Positions 15,780 to 24,972 of a DNA stretch of 64,000 nucleotides are shown one piece after another (position 1 is the first letter of the stretch; every line of letters starts with the position of its first letter). Source of the stretch: Deinococcus peraridilitoris DSM 19664 (GTDB lineage Bacteria; Deinococcota; Deinococci; Deinococcales; Deinococcaceae); contig NC_019793.1 in the NCBI RefSeq assembly GCF_000317835.1, forward strand, positions 682,001 to 746,000, given 5' to 3'. The notes below the pieces were generated by a model. It was not told the DNA's origin. It did not search any database and saw only the letters and a list, made by a program, of their open reading frames with translations. A program made the translations under genes and the position numbers.

Positions 15780-16643
15780 CGGCGGCACGCCCATCGCAGA
15801 CCTCCGCCCGGCAGCACTCGGACGCCTCTACAAGGACCTCGCGACGAAGCACGCCCGGCGACCGTCCGGCACATCAGCATCATGATCAACAGCGCCCTCA
15901 GGAGCGCCGTGCGGCACGACGTGCTGCGCAGTCACCCTGGCCTGGTCACCGAGCTGCCCTACATGCAGGAACAGCACATCGGCCGGGACCTCTCTACTGA
16001 AGATGTCCGTAAGCTGCTCGACGCCGCGCGAGACCATCGGCAATTCGCGGTGATCGCCGTGATCGCCACGCTCGGCCTGCGGCATGGTGAAGCGCTCGGC
16101 CTGCAATGGGATGACCTGATGTGGGACGCCCGCGAAGGCATCGGCACCCTCAGCGTCATCCGGACGGTCGTCACGCGTGACAACGTGCCAACCATCAGCT
16201 ACCCAAAGACGAAGGCCAGCGCGCGTCCTGTACTTCGACGCAGGCCTCTGGAGGGTCCTCACGAAGCAACGGCATGACCTGCAGGAACGAGGTCTGCCGA
16301 CCACAGGGGAAGCGTGGGTGTTCCCAAGCCTGCCGGCACACCGCAATCACAGCACAACGTCCGGCGGGACTGGCGGGCCATCCTGCGCAAAGCGAAGCTC
16401 GACGAGACGTACCGCATTCACGACCTGAGGCACACCTTCCTCTGCCGCCTCATCGAGGACGGCGTGGATCCCCGCACGGCTGCGGACGTGGCCGGGCACA
16501 GTGACCCTCGGATCACCCTGGCGCGGTACGCGTACTCCCGAGCAGAGAAGCGCAAGTCGGCCCTGCTGGGTGTAGCGAACCCCTTGCGGGCGTTGCTGAC
16601 GCCCGAAGAAGGGGCGGAAGAGGCGAATTCCGAGGCTTCGTAG
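15780..16643 (+). pseudogene. Phage-type tyrosine recombinase (integrase), multiply frameshifted
   Basis: Three frames together spell an integrase: PIADLRPAALGRLYKDLATK (core-binding part), then MINSALRSAVRHDVLRSHPG to LGLRHGEALGLQWDDL with the first catalytic Arg, then LYFDAGLWRVLTKQRHDLQE to GEAWVFPS, then DETYRIHDLRHTFLCRLIED (H-x-x-R), VAGHSDPRITLARYAYSR (His and Tyr). Frame changes fall near 15860, 16215 and 16335. All catalytic residues are still encoded, so inactivation is by indels. It ends 54 bp from the 3' end of tRNA-Val, the usual integration target. Confidence 0.85.
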
Positions 16644-16661
16644 GGGTGATTGAGGGGTAAA

Positions 16662-16692
16662 CAAAAAGACGCACTCCTGAAGAAGTGCGTCC
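16662..16692 (-). terminator. Rho-independent terminator of the tRNA-Cys/tRNA-Val unit
   Basis: GACGCACT (16668-16675) pairs with AGTGCGTC (16685-16692); on the minus strand the stem is followed by TTTTTG. It lies immediately after the encoded CCA of tRNA-Val. Confidence 0.85.
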
Positions 16693-16696
16693 TGTT

Positions 16697-16771
<75 letters not shown>

Positions 16772-16776
16772 TCTCT

Positions 16777-16850
<74 letters not shown>

Positions 16851-16934
16851 GATACGCGAGCCGCCGTGCGGTCGGGCCGAGAGACTTGAGTGGGGCCTGT
16901 TGGCAGGCCTTGCTCGTCCCTCCCAGCGGAGGAA

Positions 16935-16963
16935 ATACTAGCATGCGCCTTTCAGCGTGTCAA
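16935..16963 (-). promoter_or_regulatory. Sigma-70-type promoter for the tRNA pair
   Basis: On the minus strand TTGACA (16958-16963) and TAGTAT (16935-16940) are separated by exactly 17 bases, about 85 bases before the 5' end of tRNA-Cys. The same -10 TAGTAT with a 17-base spacer appears before tRNA-fMet. Confidence 0.85.
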
Positions 16964-17129
16964 AGGTACGCTGAGGGCAGGCGAAGCATCCGACACTTCG
17001 TGTTTTCACGGTGGTCCGGTACCTGCATGGCGTTGGCAATCCCCCTGCCTACGCCGCCCCGTCTGCTGGGACCTTTTGAAAGGTGTATCGGGCGCAGTGC
17101 CCTGCGAAGTGCGGGTGTCACCATAGGGC

Positions 17130-17444
17130 ATGAGCACACCCCAAGAGATTCAGGTCGTCGACAATTCGGAAGCCCAGCGCTATGAAGCCCAGACCGAGGC
17201 CGGGCTCGCCTTTGCGGAGTATCGTCCGGTCGCCAACGCCCTGGTTTTTTCGCACACGGAGGTGCCAGAAGGCCTGGAGGGGCAGGGCGTAGGCTCTTCT
17301 CTTCTCCGCTTCGCGCTCGATGACGCGCGCTCGCGGGGATTACAGGTGGTGCCGATGTGTCCCTTCGTCGCGGCATTTATCGGGAAGCACCGCGAATATG
17401 TCGATCTGGTGCATCCTCAGCAGCGCGGCGTGTTCGGGCTGTAG
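17130..17444 (+). CDS. GNAT-type N-acetyltransferase, small YjdJ-like
   Basis: 104 residues, single small domain. The acetyl-CoA loop GLEGQGVGSSLLRFAL and the segment VVPMCPFVAAFIGKHREYVD are typical of the compact Gcn5-related group in which the N-terminal strands are shortened. Members acetylate unknown amines; cytoplasmic. The gene is monocistronic, facing thrS across a perfect 16-bp hairpin. Confidence 0.88.
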   Translation: MSTPQEIQVVDNSEAQRYEAQTEAGLAFAEYRPVANALVFSHTEVPEGLEGQGVGSSLLRFALDDARSRGLQVVPMCPFVAAFIGKHREYVDLVHPQQRGVFGL

Positions 17445-17450
17445 GATCTG

Positions 17451-17487
17451 GCGAAGCGGCGCGCACTTTGGGTGCGCGCCGCTTCGC
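17451..17487. terminator. Bidirectional hairpin between convergent genes
   Basis: GCGAAGCGGCGCGCAC (17451-17466) is exactly complementary to 17472-17487, a 16-bp perfect stem with a 5-base loop. It lies between the stops of the GNAT gene and thrS. There is no T-tract on either side, so termination efficiency is uncertain, but position and strength suggest a shared 3' end. Confidence 0.75.
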
Positions 17488-17495
17488 TGACTCCC

Positions 17496-19442
17496 TTAGG
17501 GTTGGCGCTGGCGGTAGCGGGTTTCGAGTTCGCTCGAAATGTCCGCCAGGGGCACACCTTTGCGCTCGCCCTTGCCGCGTTCGCGCACGCTGACGGCGCG
17601 GGCTTCCTGTTCCTGATCCCCGACAATCAACATCACGGGAATCTTGGCCAGCTCGGCGTTGCGGATCTTGGCGTTCATGCGCTCGCTGCCATCGTCCGTC
17701 TCAGCGCGCAGGCCCAGGGCGCGCAAGGTGACCTCGATTTCGCGGGCGTACTCGACGTGCCGGTCGGCAATCGGCACCACGATCACCTGGCGGGGCGCCA
17801 GCCACAGGGGGAAGTCACCGGCGGTATTCTCGATCAGGAAGGCGGTCATGCGCTCCATGGTGCTGATCACGCCACGGTGAATCATGATGGGCCGCGAGCG
17901 CCCTCCTTCCTCGTTGACATATTCGAGCTCGAAGCGCTGCGGCAGCAGAAAGTCGAGCTGCACGGTCGAGATGGTCTCGTCCTTGCCGAGCGCGCTGCGC
18001 ACCTGCACGTCGAGTTTGGGGCCGTAGAAGGCCGCGTCGCCGGGAGACTCGTAGTAGTTGAGGCCCATGTCGTTCAGGGCGTCGCGCAATTGCCCCTCGG
18101 CGCTTTCCCACATGCTGTCGTCCGGGTAGTACTTTTCCTTGTCGTTCGGGTCACGCAGCGACAGCCGGTAGAGGTACTGCCCGAAACCGAGCACCTCGTA
18201 GACGCCCTGAATCAGCTCGACGACCTTCTTGAATTCCGCCTGGACCTGGTCTTCGCGGCAGAAGATGTGGGCGTCGTTGAGGGTCATCGAGCGCACGCGC
18301 GACAGGCCGGTCAGCTGGCCGCTCTGCTCGAAGCGGTACATGGTGCCCAGCTCGGCGATCTTGATGGGCAGTTCGCGGTAGCTGTGCGGTTTGTGCGAAT
18401 AGACCTGAATGTGGTGCGGGCAGTTCATGGGCCGCAGGACCAGTTCTTCCTGGTCGATTTTCATGACCGGGAACATGTCTTCCTGGTAGTGGTCCCAGTG
18501 ACCGCTGATCTTGTAGAGCTCACTTTTGGCCATCGCGGGGGTGTAGACGTGCTGGTAGCCCTGCTGCACTTCGAGGTCCACGATAAAGCGCTCCAGCTCG
18601 CGGCGGATGGCGGCACCGTTGGGGAGCCACACCGGCAGTCCGGGGCCGATCACGTCGCTGGTGAAGAACAGTTCGAGGTCCTTGCCGATGCGGCGGTGAT
18701 CACGCTTCTTGGCTTCTTCGAGCAGGCGCAGGTACTCGTCGAGTTCTGCCTGGGACGCGAAGGCCACACCATACACCCGCTGCAGCATGGGGTTCTTCTC
18801 GCTGCCGCGCCAGTAGGCGCCCGAGGTGCTGGTGAGCTTGAAGGCGCGCGGCAACAGTCCGGTGCGCGGCAGGTGAGGTCCGCGACACAGATCGACGTAA
18901 TCGGCCTGTCGGTAAAAGGTGACCGGAGTGCCTTCGGGCAGCTCCTGAATCAACTCGACCTTGTAGGGATCGTAGCCGAAGACCCGCAGGGCTTCCTCGC
19001 GGCCGACTTCGTGGCGAGACAGGTCGAGGTTGGCGTCGATGATGCCCTGCATGCGCTTCTCGATTTCGGGCAGATCAGCTTCAGTGAGCGGCTCGGGCAG
19101 ATCGAAATCCTGGTAAAAGCCGTTTTCGATCGCCGGACCGACGCCACGTTTTACGGCCTGCGGGTCAAAACCCTTGGCAGCGTAGAATTCCCCCACCGCC
19201 TGACTCATGACGTGCGCGAGGGTATGACGCCACACCTCGGACACGTCGGCAAGCTGCTTTTTGGTGATGATGCCAATTTCGGCGCCGTCGGGAAGCGGGG
19301 TCAGGAGGTCGTGCAAAATCCCGTTGACGCGGGCGGCCACAGCGTCCTGAGCGAGTCGGGGGCCGATCTGCGCGGCGGCGTCTCGGGCAGTGGCATTGTG
19401 CGGTAAATCAAGGCGTTTGCCGTCGGGCAGGACAACTTGCAT
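17496..19442 (-). CDS. thrS: Threonyl-tRNA synthetase
   Basis: 648 residues, normal length. Charges tRNA-Thr; class II synthetase. Domains in order: TGS (MQVVLPDGKRLDLPHNATAR), editing domain with HTLAHVMSQAV and the C-x-x-x-H-type YVDLCRGPHLP, catalytic core with motif 2 (TMYRFEQSGQLTGLSRVRSM) and PMNCPHHIQVY, then motif 3 IHRGVISTMERM, and the anticodon-binding domain (VIVVPIADRHVEYAREIEV). The start at 19442 matches the family and lies 7 nt after TATACT, suiting a leaderless mRNA. An in-frame ATG at 19529 with AGGAG would add 29 residues and is a real alternative. Confidence 0.95.
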   Translation of the reverse strand: MQVVLPDGKRLDLPHNATARDAAAQIGPRLAQDAVAARVNGILHDLLTPLPDGAEIGIITKKQLADVSEVWRHTLAHVMSQAVGEFYAAKGFDPQAVKRGVGPAIENGFYQDFDLPEPLTEADLPEIEKRMQGIIDANLDLSRHEVGREEALRVFGYDPYKVELIQELPEGTPVTFYRQADYVDLCRGPHLPRTGLLPRAFKLTSTSGAYWRGSEKNPMLQRVYGVAFASQAELDEYLRLLEEAKKRDHRRIGKDLELFFTSDVIGPGLPVWLPNGAAIRRELERFIVDLEVQQGYQHVYTPAMAKSELYKISGHWDHYQEDMFPVMKIDQEELVLRPMNCPHHIQVYSHKPHSYRELPIKIAELGTMYRFEQSGQLTGLSRVRSMTLNDAHIFCREDQVQAEFKKVVELIQGVYEVLGFGQYLYRLSLRDPNDKEKYYPDDSMWESAEGQLRDALNDMGLNYYESPGDAAFYGPKLDVQVRSALGKDETISTVQLDFLLPQRFELEYVNEEGGRSRPIMIHRGVISTMERMTAFLIENTAGDFPLWLAPRQVIVVPIADRHVEYAREIEVTLRALGLRAETDDGSERMNAKIRNAELAKIPVMLIVGDQEQEARAVSVRERGKGERKGVPLADISSELETRYRQRQP

Positions 19443-19449
19443 ACGCAAA

Positions 19450-19455
19450 AGTATA
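19450..19455 (-). promoter_or_regulatory. Candidate -10 box for a leaderless thrS transcript
   Basis: TATACT on the minus strand ends 7 nt before the ATG at 19442, the spacing expected when transcription begins at the A of the start codon. No good -35 is seen 17 bases further. It lies inside the coding frame if the upstream start at 19529 is used. Confidence 0.5.
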
Positions 19456-19613
19456 CGGTCCTGACGCCCGGAGTCGCCCGGAGCGTCAAGCGGTCCGGGC
19501 GGCATTCCAACACGATCGTTCTCGGTCATAGGGTGCTCCTGTCTGCGCGGGGCGCAACAACCCGGAAGCGGGAGAGACAATGGCAGGCCAGGTCGGTGGC
19601 AGGTTCGCCGCAC

Positions 19614-20003
19614 GACCTGACCTCACCGCGTTCGCGTCGCGCGTCCGGGCAGAAGCGCGGTGTTGTTCGGTGCACCGAGCGCAGCCAACCGGTAGGGTCG
19701 GGGCATCAGGAGCAACATGAAACGAGTGTAGTCACACTGCTGCGTGCGCTTCTACCGCCAGACGGCTTATAAGAACGTGCGTTCATTTGGGGCACCCGAG
19801 TGTTCTCAACTGCTGCATTGCCAACGGCAGGCTCGATCGCCGATCTGGGTGTCTACCGCTTCAGTTCTACTGTTCTGGGAACCGCACCCAGAACGACAGA
19901 ACCCAGCGGCAGACACGCTTCCCCGGCTCGCCTCCGCTCGCCCCACGTTTTGGGAGAACACCAAAACTCAAGTGGGAGGGACTTAAGTGCTTCTCGCGTT
20001 GCC
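19614..20003. other. Intergenic stretch between thrS and the GGDEF gene
   Basis: 19614-19848 holds no supported gene. 19849-19985 is the second copy of the hairpin repeat. The last 18 bases separate the repeat from the stop codon of the GGDEF gene. Confidence 0.5.
19849..19985. repeat. 137-bp two-hairpin dispersed repeat, copy 2
   Basis: Same length and order as 7012-7148, about 93% identical. Both hairpins are conserved: substitutions in the outer arms are rare, and hairpin B reads GTTTTGG/CCAAAAC, a perfect 7-bp inner stem. It begins with GTGTCTACCGCTTCAG and its right edge is 18 bases past the stop codon of the minus-strand GGDEF gene, mirroring the position of copy 1 after selO. Confidence 0.85.
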
Positions 20004-21581
20004 TCAGATCTCACCGGCGACGCGGACCCGCGCCCGGCCGGCGGCCTTAGCGGCGTAGAGGGCTTCATCGGCGGCCTGCAAGGTCTCCTTGAGGCCACGT
20101 ACCCCGTTGACGGCCGCCACCCCGAAACTCGCGGTCACGTGCAACCGGGCGTCCACATCACTCCAGTCAATCGAACTGATCCGTTCCAGCAGCCGTGCGC
20201 AAGCGTGCTCTGCCTCACGAACCGTCACCCCGGCGAAAATCAGCACGAACTCCTCTCCCCCGAAGCGCGCCAGACAATCCACCTCGCGAATCGCTCCCGA
20301 AAGGACCTCGACTACCCGCTGCAGCACCACATCACCGGCCGCATGTCCGAACGTGTCGTTCACCTGCTTGAAATGATCGAGGTCCATCAGCGCGACGGCG
20401 CTGGACGTTCCCCCCTGGGCCAGTTGATGCACCGTGCCCAGCACTTGCATGGCACGCGCCCGGTTGGGTGCGCCCGTGAGAGAATCACGCAGGGCCGCCT
20501 CGGCGAACGCCGAGGCCCGCACCTCTGCCTCACGGGCCTGAACCTGCAGATCGTCCAGGCGGGCGCGCTGCTGATAGACGTCACGGTACAGCTGCTCTAC
20601 GCCCCGCGTGACTTCCCGCTGCACCTCAAAGGCTTCCCGGAACCGGCCGATGGTGGCATACGCGCCGGCCAGCGCGTCGCGCGCGCGAGCAGCGGGCAGA
20701 TCCTGCCGGGCCGCATCGAACTGCAGCACCGCTTCTTCGAAATCCCTGATCGCCAGATTCCACGCTTCGCTGCGTGCGTGCAATCGGCCGCGTTCGAACA
20801 AGGCCGCGCCCTGCAGCGCGGGACTCTCGGTCCTGGCGGCCAGCGCAACCCGCTCATCAGCCAAACTGATCGCCTCAGCACTCTCGCCGCGCCACTGCGC
20901 ATGCCGTGCAAGCGCATCGAGAATTTCCAGGGTGTCGAGCGGATTGCCCAGCACGAACGTCGGGTCAGCTTTTACTTCCTGCAGGCGGGTGACCGCGCGG
21001 TGGAAGTCTTCGTGCAGTTCCGGGTAGGCCAGGTGATCCTGCCGACCCTGCAGCAGGGCTTCGGCCACGCAGACCGTGTAGTTGATGTGAAACGCCACGG
21101 CCATTCCGGCATTCTCGGGGGCCTGCAGACCGACAGCGTGGGGTGAGCGAAGCAGGCGCCGCAGCGGCTCGACGCCACGGGCATATTCACGGCGCTGCAT
21201 CAACACGTGCGAGCGGTTCACCGCGATCAACGCCATGCCACGGTCGTCTCCGGCTTCCAGCGCGAGTTCTTCGGCCAGGCTGAACTGCTGCTCGGCACCC
21301 AGGTCATCGTACGCTTCGGCCTGCACCAAGGCCAGCGTGACGTGCGCCTTGGCCTGCAGCGACCGATCGCCCGCGACCCGCGCGAACTCCAGGGCAAAGA
21401 GTGCATGCCGCATCGCCGTCAGCTGATCGTTGAGGTCAAGGCCGAAATACGCCGCGTCCCGGTGAAGAAGCGCCAGCTCTGCCGCACTCCGGGCATCCTG
21501 ACGCTGAATACGCGCCTGCAAAGCCTCCAGGGAGGCTCTGATCGATGCTCTGGAAGGTTGCGGGACCACCGAATTCGTCAC
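20004..21581 (-). CDS. TPR-like/GGDEF diguanylate cyclase
   Basis: 525 residues. The N-terminal 330 or so are all-helical with repeated TPR-like patterns (AMRHALFALEFARVAGDRSL, GRFREAFEVQREV), a short coiled segment follows (DDLQVQAREAEVRASAFAEA), then a GGDEF domain: DSLTGAPNRARAMQVL, MDLDHFKQVNDTFGHAAGD and the active-site FGGEEFVLIF. An R-x-x-D (REVD) five residues before GGEEF forms the product-inhibition site. It should make cyclic di-GMP from two GTP, with the helical domain sensing a protein or ligand. No membrane segment is evident. Confidence 0.92.
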   Translation of the reverse strand: MTNSVVPQPSRASIRASLEALQARIQRQDARSAAELALLHRDAAYFGLDLNDQLTAMRHALFALEFARVAGDRSLQAKAHVTLALVQAEAYDDLGAEQQFSLAEELALEAGDDRGMALIAVNRSHVLMQRREYARGVEPLRRLLRSPHAVGLQAPENAGMAVAFHINYTVCVAEALLQGRQDHLAYPELHEDFHRAVTRLQEVKADPTFVLGNPLDTLEILDALARHAQWRGESAEAISLADERVALAARTESPALQGAALFERGRLHARSEAWNLAIRDFEEAVLQFDAARQDLPAARARDALAGAYATIGRFREAFEVQREVTRGVEQLYRDVYQQRARLDDLQVQAREAEVRASAFAEAALRDSLTGAPNRARAMQVLGTVHQLAQGGTSSAVALMDLDHFKQVNDTFGHAAGDVVLQRVVEVLSGAIREVDCLARFGGEEFVLIFAGVTVREAEHACARLLERISSIDWSDVDARLHVTASFGVAAVNGVRGLKETLQAADEALYAAKAAGRARVRVAGEI

Positions 21582-21813
21582 GTACGGACCTCATTCCCTG
21601 CGGGACAGGCACACCAGCGCCATCATTCTAGAGCCCCGAGCAGCGGTATAGGTGGGGAATCCTTTCGCGCGGGCAGCCGGACCTCCCACTGCCGGAAGCG
21701 TAAGCTGCACAGCGAGCCGCGGGCGCTGGGCCGGCCTGCCACCCAGCCGGAAGGATCGGCGGATTTATGCCAGCTCCTTCGAGAACAACTTCCTCAAAAA
21801 CGTGACCACGATA

Positions 21814-21845
21814 AAGGAGGTCGGAGTTGACACTCCGACCTCCTT
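21814..21845. terminator. Hairpin terminator downstream of the glutaredoxin gene
   Basis: AAGGAGGTCGGAGT (21814-21827) pairs perfectly with 21832-21845 around a TGAC loop. On the minus strand the stem is followed by TTTAT, about 20 bases past the stop of the glutaredoxin-like gene. Confidence 0.75.
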
Positions 21846-21866
21846 CTGGCGTTGCGGACCCAGGGC

Positions 21867-22115
21867 TCAGGTCAGTCCGGCGCTTTTCAGGAATTCATCG
21901 AGTTTGGCTGGCCGAAAACCGCTCAGACTGGCGGCATGACCTTCGTATTCCAGCGTCGGCACGCTGCGCTTGCCCCCGTTGACGCTCATGACGTACTGAG
22001 CCGCGCCTTCGTCCTGCTCGATGTTGATTTCCTGATAAGGCAATCCCTTCTTGCCGAGCGCTGACTTGGCGGCATGGCAGTCCGGGCACCAGCTGGTCGT
22101 GTACATCTTGATCAT
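21867..22115 (-). CDS. Glutaredoxin-family protein (mycoredoxin-like)
   Basis: 82 residues with the redox site TTSWCPDCHAAKSALG near the N-terminus, the cis-proline segment RSVPTLEYEG and a C-terminal helix. WCPDC rather than CPYC is typical of the NrdH/mycoredoxin-like group in Gram-positive bacteria and Deinococcus, which reduce disulfides with low-molecular-weight thiols or thioredoxin reductase. The ATG at 22115 follows GGAGG by five bases. It is 35 bases downstream of the DUF2905 gene and probably in one transcript with it. Confidence 0.9.
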   Translation of the reverse strand: MIKMYTTSWCPDCHAAKSALGKKGLPYQEINIEQDEGAAQYVMSVNGGKRSVPTLEYEGHAASLSGFRPAKLDEFLKSAGLT

Positions 22116-22150
22116 GCGTTCCTCCAGGCAGATGGAAAATCCAAACGACG

Positions 22151-22372
22151 TCATTTGAACAGGCGGAAGAGCAGACTCAACGCGACACTGACCACAATCA
22201 TGCTGGTCAGCGGAATGAATACGCTGGCGTTTTCGTTGTGAATACGGATGTCGCCCGGCAAACGCCCGAACCATGAAAACAGTTTGGGGAAGGTCTGGGG
22301 ACTGGCCAACCACACCACTCCCAACACGGTCAGCGCGAGCCCGATCAGGATCAGTACCTTGGGACCGCTCAT
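22151..22372 (-). CDS. DUF2905 family small membrane protein
   Basis: 73 residues with two membrane segments (VLILIGLALTVLGVVWLA and FIPLTSMIVVSVALSLLFRL) and the conserved middle LPGDIRIHNENASVFIP, the hallmark of DUF2905 in Deinococcus-Thermus and cyanobacteria. Function unknown. Located directly upstream of the glutaredoxin-like gene. Confidence 0.88.
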   Translation of the reverse strand: MSGPKVLILIGLALTVLGVVWLASPQTFPKLFSWFGRLPGDIRIHNENASVFIPLTSMIVVSVALSLLFRLFK

Positions 22373-22448
22373 CCCTGCACTCTACAAAACAAAGTGGCAT
22401 TCGAGTGAGCGCGGTGCACAATGGCTGCCGAACTCTCTCCGGCGGCGC

Positions 22449-22477
22449 TTGACGAAGCAAAAAAGCCGCGCTAGTAT
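22449..22477 (+). promoter_or_regulatory. Promoter of tRNA-fMet
   Basis: TTGACG (22449-22454), 17-base spacer, TAGTAT (22472-22477). It stands 53 bases before the tRNA 5' end. Confidence 0.85.
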
Positions 22478-22529
22478 CTTTGAGCGCGAACGAACGGGTG
22501 CACACTCGGCGCGCAGACAACACGGGTAA

Positions 22530-22606
<77 letters not shown>

Positions 22607-22609
22607 ATC

Positions 22610-22638
22610 GCCCCCTCTTCGGAGGGGGCTCTGCTTTT
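22610..22638 (+). terminator. Rho-independent terminator of tRNA-fMet
   Basis: GCCCCCTC (22610-22617), TTCG tetraloop, GAGGGGGC (22622-22629), then a T5 run at 22634-22638. It starts 3 bases after the tRNA CCA. Confidence 0.92.
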
Positions 22639-22972
22639 TGCTTGCTGCTGAATAAGCACGCTCAACGCAACCCCTGCCGATCAGACGCTCCTCACCGACT
22701 TCCGCAGGACAGTGGGCTTCACTCTGATTACATTACAATCTCATCATTTTAGCGACATCTGAAGCGCAACGAGCAAGATATGAGCGCTGCAGCGACCTGT
22801 TCACGCTCAATTAATATTGTGAGGAATGTAAGATATTTGTAAGAAGTATGGTACAAAATGAAGGCAACACTTCGGTGTGAAAAACATAACGGGAAGCGAT
22901 GAAGCCTGCTCAGCATACGGTCACCAATGCGCAGGGGGAGCCAATGGTGAGACCGGCCCGCGAGGAGTAGTT
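22639..22972. other. Leader region of the Ig-repeat lipoprotein gene
   Basis: AT-richer than its surroundings around 22725-22870 (for example TTAATATTGTGAGGAATGTA), consistent with a promoter region for the lipoprotein gene. I do not see a separate gene. An in-frame upstream ATG at 22877 exists but is not needed. Confidence 0.4.
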
Positions 22973-24862
22973 ATGAAACACTACGCTTGGCTGGCCCTTC
23001 CCGTTTCCGTCGCCCTGCTGACTGGCTGTGGCAGCACCCCCCCCGCTCCTGGAAAAATTGACAGTCTTTCGAGCCCACCGATGCTCGAACTGCAATCCCA
23101 GGCCAAGGGCTCGGGCTCCCTGAGTTTCAAGAACACTGGCGGCAGCGCGCTGACCTACAGCACAACCGTGACCTTCCCCAAAGGAACCCCGGCCTGGCTC
23201 AACGTCACCAAGGGTGCGAGCGCGACCGTGCAGCCCAATGCTTCTCAGACCGTCGAGTTCAGCGCCGTCTGCCCGAACGTCTCCATCACCTCCACCTACA
23301 CCGCCACGATTGCCCTGACGGTCGGCAGTGGCAGCAGCGCCGTCTCCAAAACCGCGACCGCCACGCTCAAATGCGTAGCGGTACCCGTCATCGAGACTCC
23401 TGATACCGAGAAACCCGTCGTGACTGTCACGGCGCCGCAAAACGTCAGCGTATCGCACGTCACCATCACCGGTAACGCCACCGACAACCTCGGCGTCATG
23501 CGCGTGACATACAGCCTCAATGAAGCCGCCGAAACAGACCTCGACGTCCAGGCAGGCACCAGTGTCGCCCTTGATTTCAGTGTTGAGAACCTGCTGCAGG
23601 GCCTCAATACCATCAAGGTCAGAGCCTACGACGCCGCCGGGCTGGTTTCCGACGTGCGCACGCTTGCAGTCTCCTACACGCCCGCCGAATCGCCGGATAT
23701 GGTTGCACCTGAACTGCACCAGGCCAGCGCCGTATTCCAGAAACATGGCGAAGGATACCGCCTGCAGGTGACCGGGGTGGCGAGCGACAACATGACCCAA
23801 GCGAGCAGTCTCAAGATCGAGTATGCCCTTGACGGCGAAAATTACTCGCTCGTGGCCGAGCCCACCTGGACCGACAGTGGATTCTCGCTCTACGTCACCA
23901 ACCTGGACCTGACCCAATACGCCAATGACGCTGAAGGTCACGTCAGCGTGCGCATCCTGGATGAAGCTGGTCTTGCCTCAGGCGCCATCAGCGCTGCTTT
24001 TCTGGTCGACACGACCGCACCGACGGCCAGCCTGAATCCGGTCGACTGGACGAAGCAATCCAACATCACCATCACCGGCAATGTCGGTGAAGCGAACTTC
24101 AAGAGCGCCAGCTGGACCTTTGGCAACCGCACCGGTGAACTCCTCAAGAGTGATGTCGCCGCAGACGGCAGCTTCAGCGTTCCACTCATGGGCATCCCCG
24201 AAGGAACGACGACCTTCACCCTCACGGTGACCGATCAGGCAGGCAACCAGAGCGCCACGCCGGCCACGGTGGAAGTCAAGGCCGACTTCACGGCGCCAGA
24301 AGCCGGCACCGTTCAAGCCTCTCCTGAAGTGGTCATCGTTCCTGGCACCGTGACACTCTCGCTCACCCCCACCGATGCCGGGTCCGGCGTCAGCTCCGTC
24401 GTCTTCAAGGGAAATGGCAAGACGCTCCCCGCAACCCTGGCAAACGGCACCTGGACTGCCACGGACTCGTTCGATGCTCCGACGTCGACCTCTTACACGG
24501 CCACGGTCACGGACAGCGCAGGCAATACCTCCCAGGCCGCCGCAGCCTCGGTTACCGCCAGAAAACCCGTTGCGCCAAGCGTGATCGGCCTGGTCGTCGC
24601 CATCCAGAAGGGCAACAGCAGCAACGCGGGCGTCAAGGCGACCATCTCCCACGAAGCGCCCAGCGTAAAGATTACGCTGACGTACACCCAGAAACCAGGC
24701 GGCAAACATCCCAGTTTCACCAGCGTCATCGACACGGCCTTCACCGGGACCGACTTCAGCGCCACCATCAAGAATGTCGAGGTGGGCGGCACGGTCCAGC
24801 TGAAAGTCGAAGACGGCGTCAACGAACCTGTCTTGTCGGAAACGGTCACGGTCACCAACTAG
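22973..24862 (+). CDS. Secreted lipoprotein with repeated Ig-like domains
   Basis: 629 residues. A lipoprotein signal peptide MKHYAWLALPVSVALLTGC ends in the lipobox LTGC, so the mature protein is lipid-anchored at a membrane surface. The mature N-terminus is a BACON/Ig-like beta domain (TPAWLNVTKGASATVQPNAS), followed by bacterial Ig-like repeats, each with a D-x-E/T-x-P-x-V-T start (DTEKPVVTVTAPQNVSVSHV, DTTAPTASLNPVDWTKQSNI, DFTAPEAGTVQASPEVVIVP) and ATDNLGV/TDQAGN/TDSAGN turns. Such proteins act in adhesion or envelope structure; no catalytic domain is visible. GAGGAG precedes the ATG at 22973. Confidence 0.88.
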   Translation: MKHYAWLALPVSVALLTGCGSTPPAPGKIDSLSSPPMLELQSQAKGSGSLSFKNTGGSALTYSTTVTFPKGTPAWLNVTKGASATVQPNASQTVEFSAVCPNVSITSTYTATIALTVGSGSSAVSKTATATLKCVAVPVIETPDTEKPVVTVTAPQNVSVSHVTITGNATDNLGVMRVTYSLNEAAETDLDVQAGTSVALDFSVENLLQGLNTIKVRAYDAAGLVSDVRTLAVSYTPAESPDMVAPELHQASAVFQKHGEGYRLQVTGVASDNMTQASSLKIEYALDGENYSLVAEPTWTDSGFSLYVTNLDLTQYANDAEGHVSVRILDEAGLASGAISAAFLVDTTAPTASLNPVDWTKQSNITITGNVGEANFKSASWTFGNRTGELLKSDVAADGSFSVPLMGIPEGTTTFTLTVTDQAGNQSATPATVEVKADFTAPEAGTVQASPEVVIVPGTVTLSLTPTDAGSGVSSVVFKGNGKTLPATLANGTWTATDSFDAPTSTSYTATVTDSAGNTSQAAAASVTARKPVAPSVIGLVVAIQKGNSSNAGVKATISHEAPSVKITLTYTQKPGGKHPSFTSVIDTAFTGTDFSATIKNVEVGGTVQLKVEDGVNEPVLSETVTVTN

Positions 24863-24875
24863 TAAGACCTTCGCA

Positions 24876-24909
24876 GTGAGCGGGGAGGACTGGCGTCCTC
24901 CCCGCTCAC
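24876..24909 (+). terminator. Perfect hairpin after the lipoprotein gene
   Basis: GTGAGCGGGGAGGAC (24876-24890) pairs fully with 24895-24909, loop TGGC. No T-run follows. It begins 13 bases past the stop codon. Confidence 0.75.
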
Positions 24910-24922
24910 GTCACATCTCACC

Positions 24923-24958
24923 GATCTACCCTTGCAGCGCCTGCCGTAACGGTAGATC
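24923..24958. promoter_or_regulatory. Stem-loop upstream of pnp
   Basis: GATCTACC (24923-24930) is complementary to GGTAGATC (24951-24958), with an inner GCAG/CTGC pair around CGC. It lies upstream of the candidate -10 at 24999, so it may belong to the preceding gene's 3' end or be a DNA-level site rather than part of the pnp leader RNA. Confidence 0.4.
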
Positions 24959-24972
24959 CGTCAGGTTTCTCG

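Noticed and set aside
17472..19406. Long open frame antisense to thrS (over 600 codons)
   Set aside because: It is the complement of a well-supported synthetase; high GC at third codon positions creates long stop-free antisense frames. No motif, no ribosome site. The same reasoning applies to the frames opposite pnp (25475-27412), glnN (47116-48909), purL (41526-43613) and the PRC/DUF2382 gene (49477-51639).
19443..19613. T-box or other threonine-responsive leader before thrS
   Set aside because: No T-box core sequence or specifier hairpin was found in the short upstream region.
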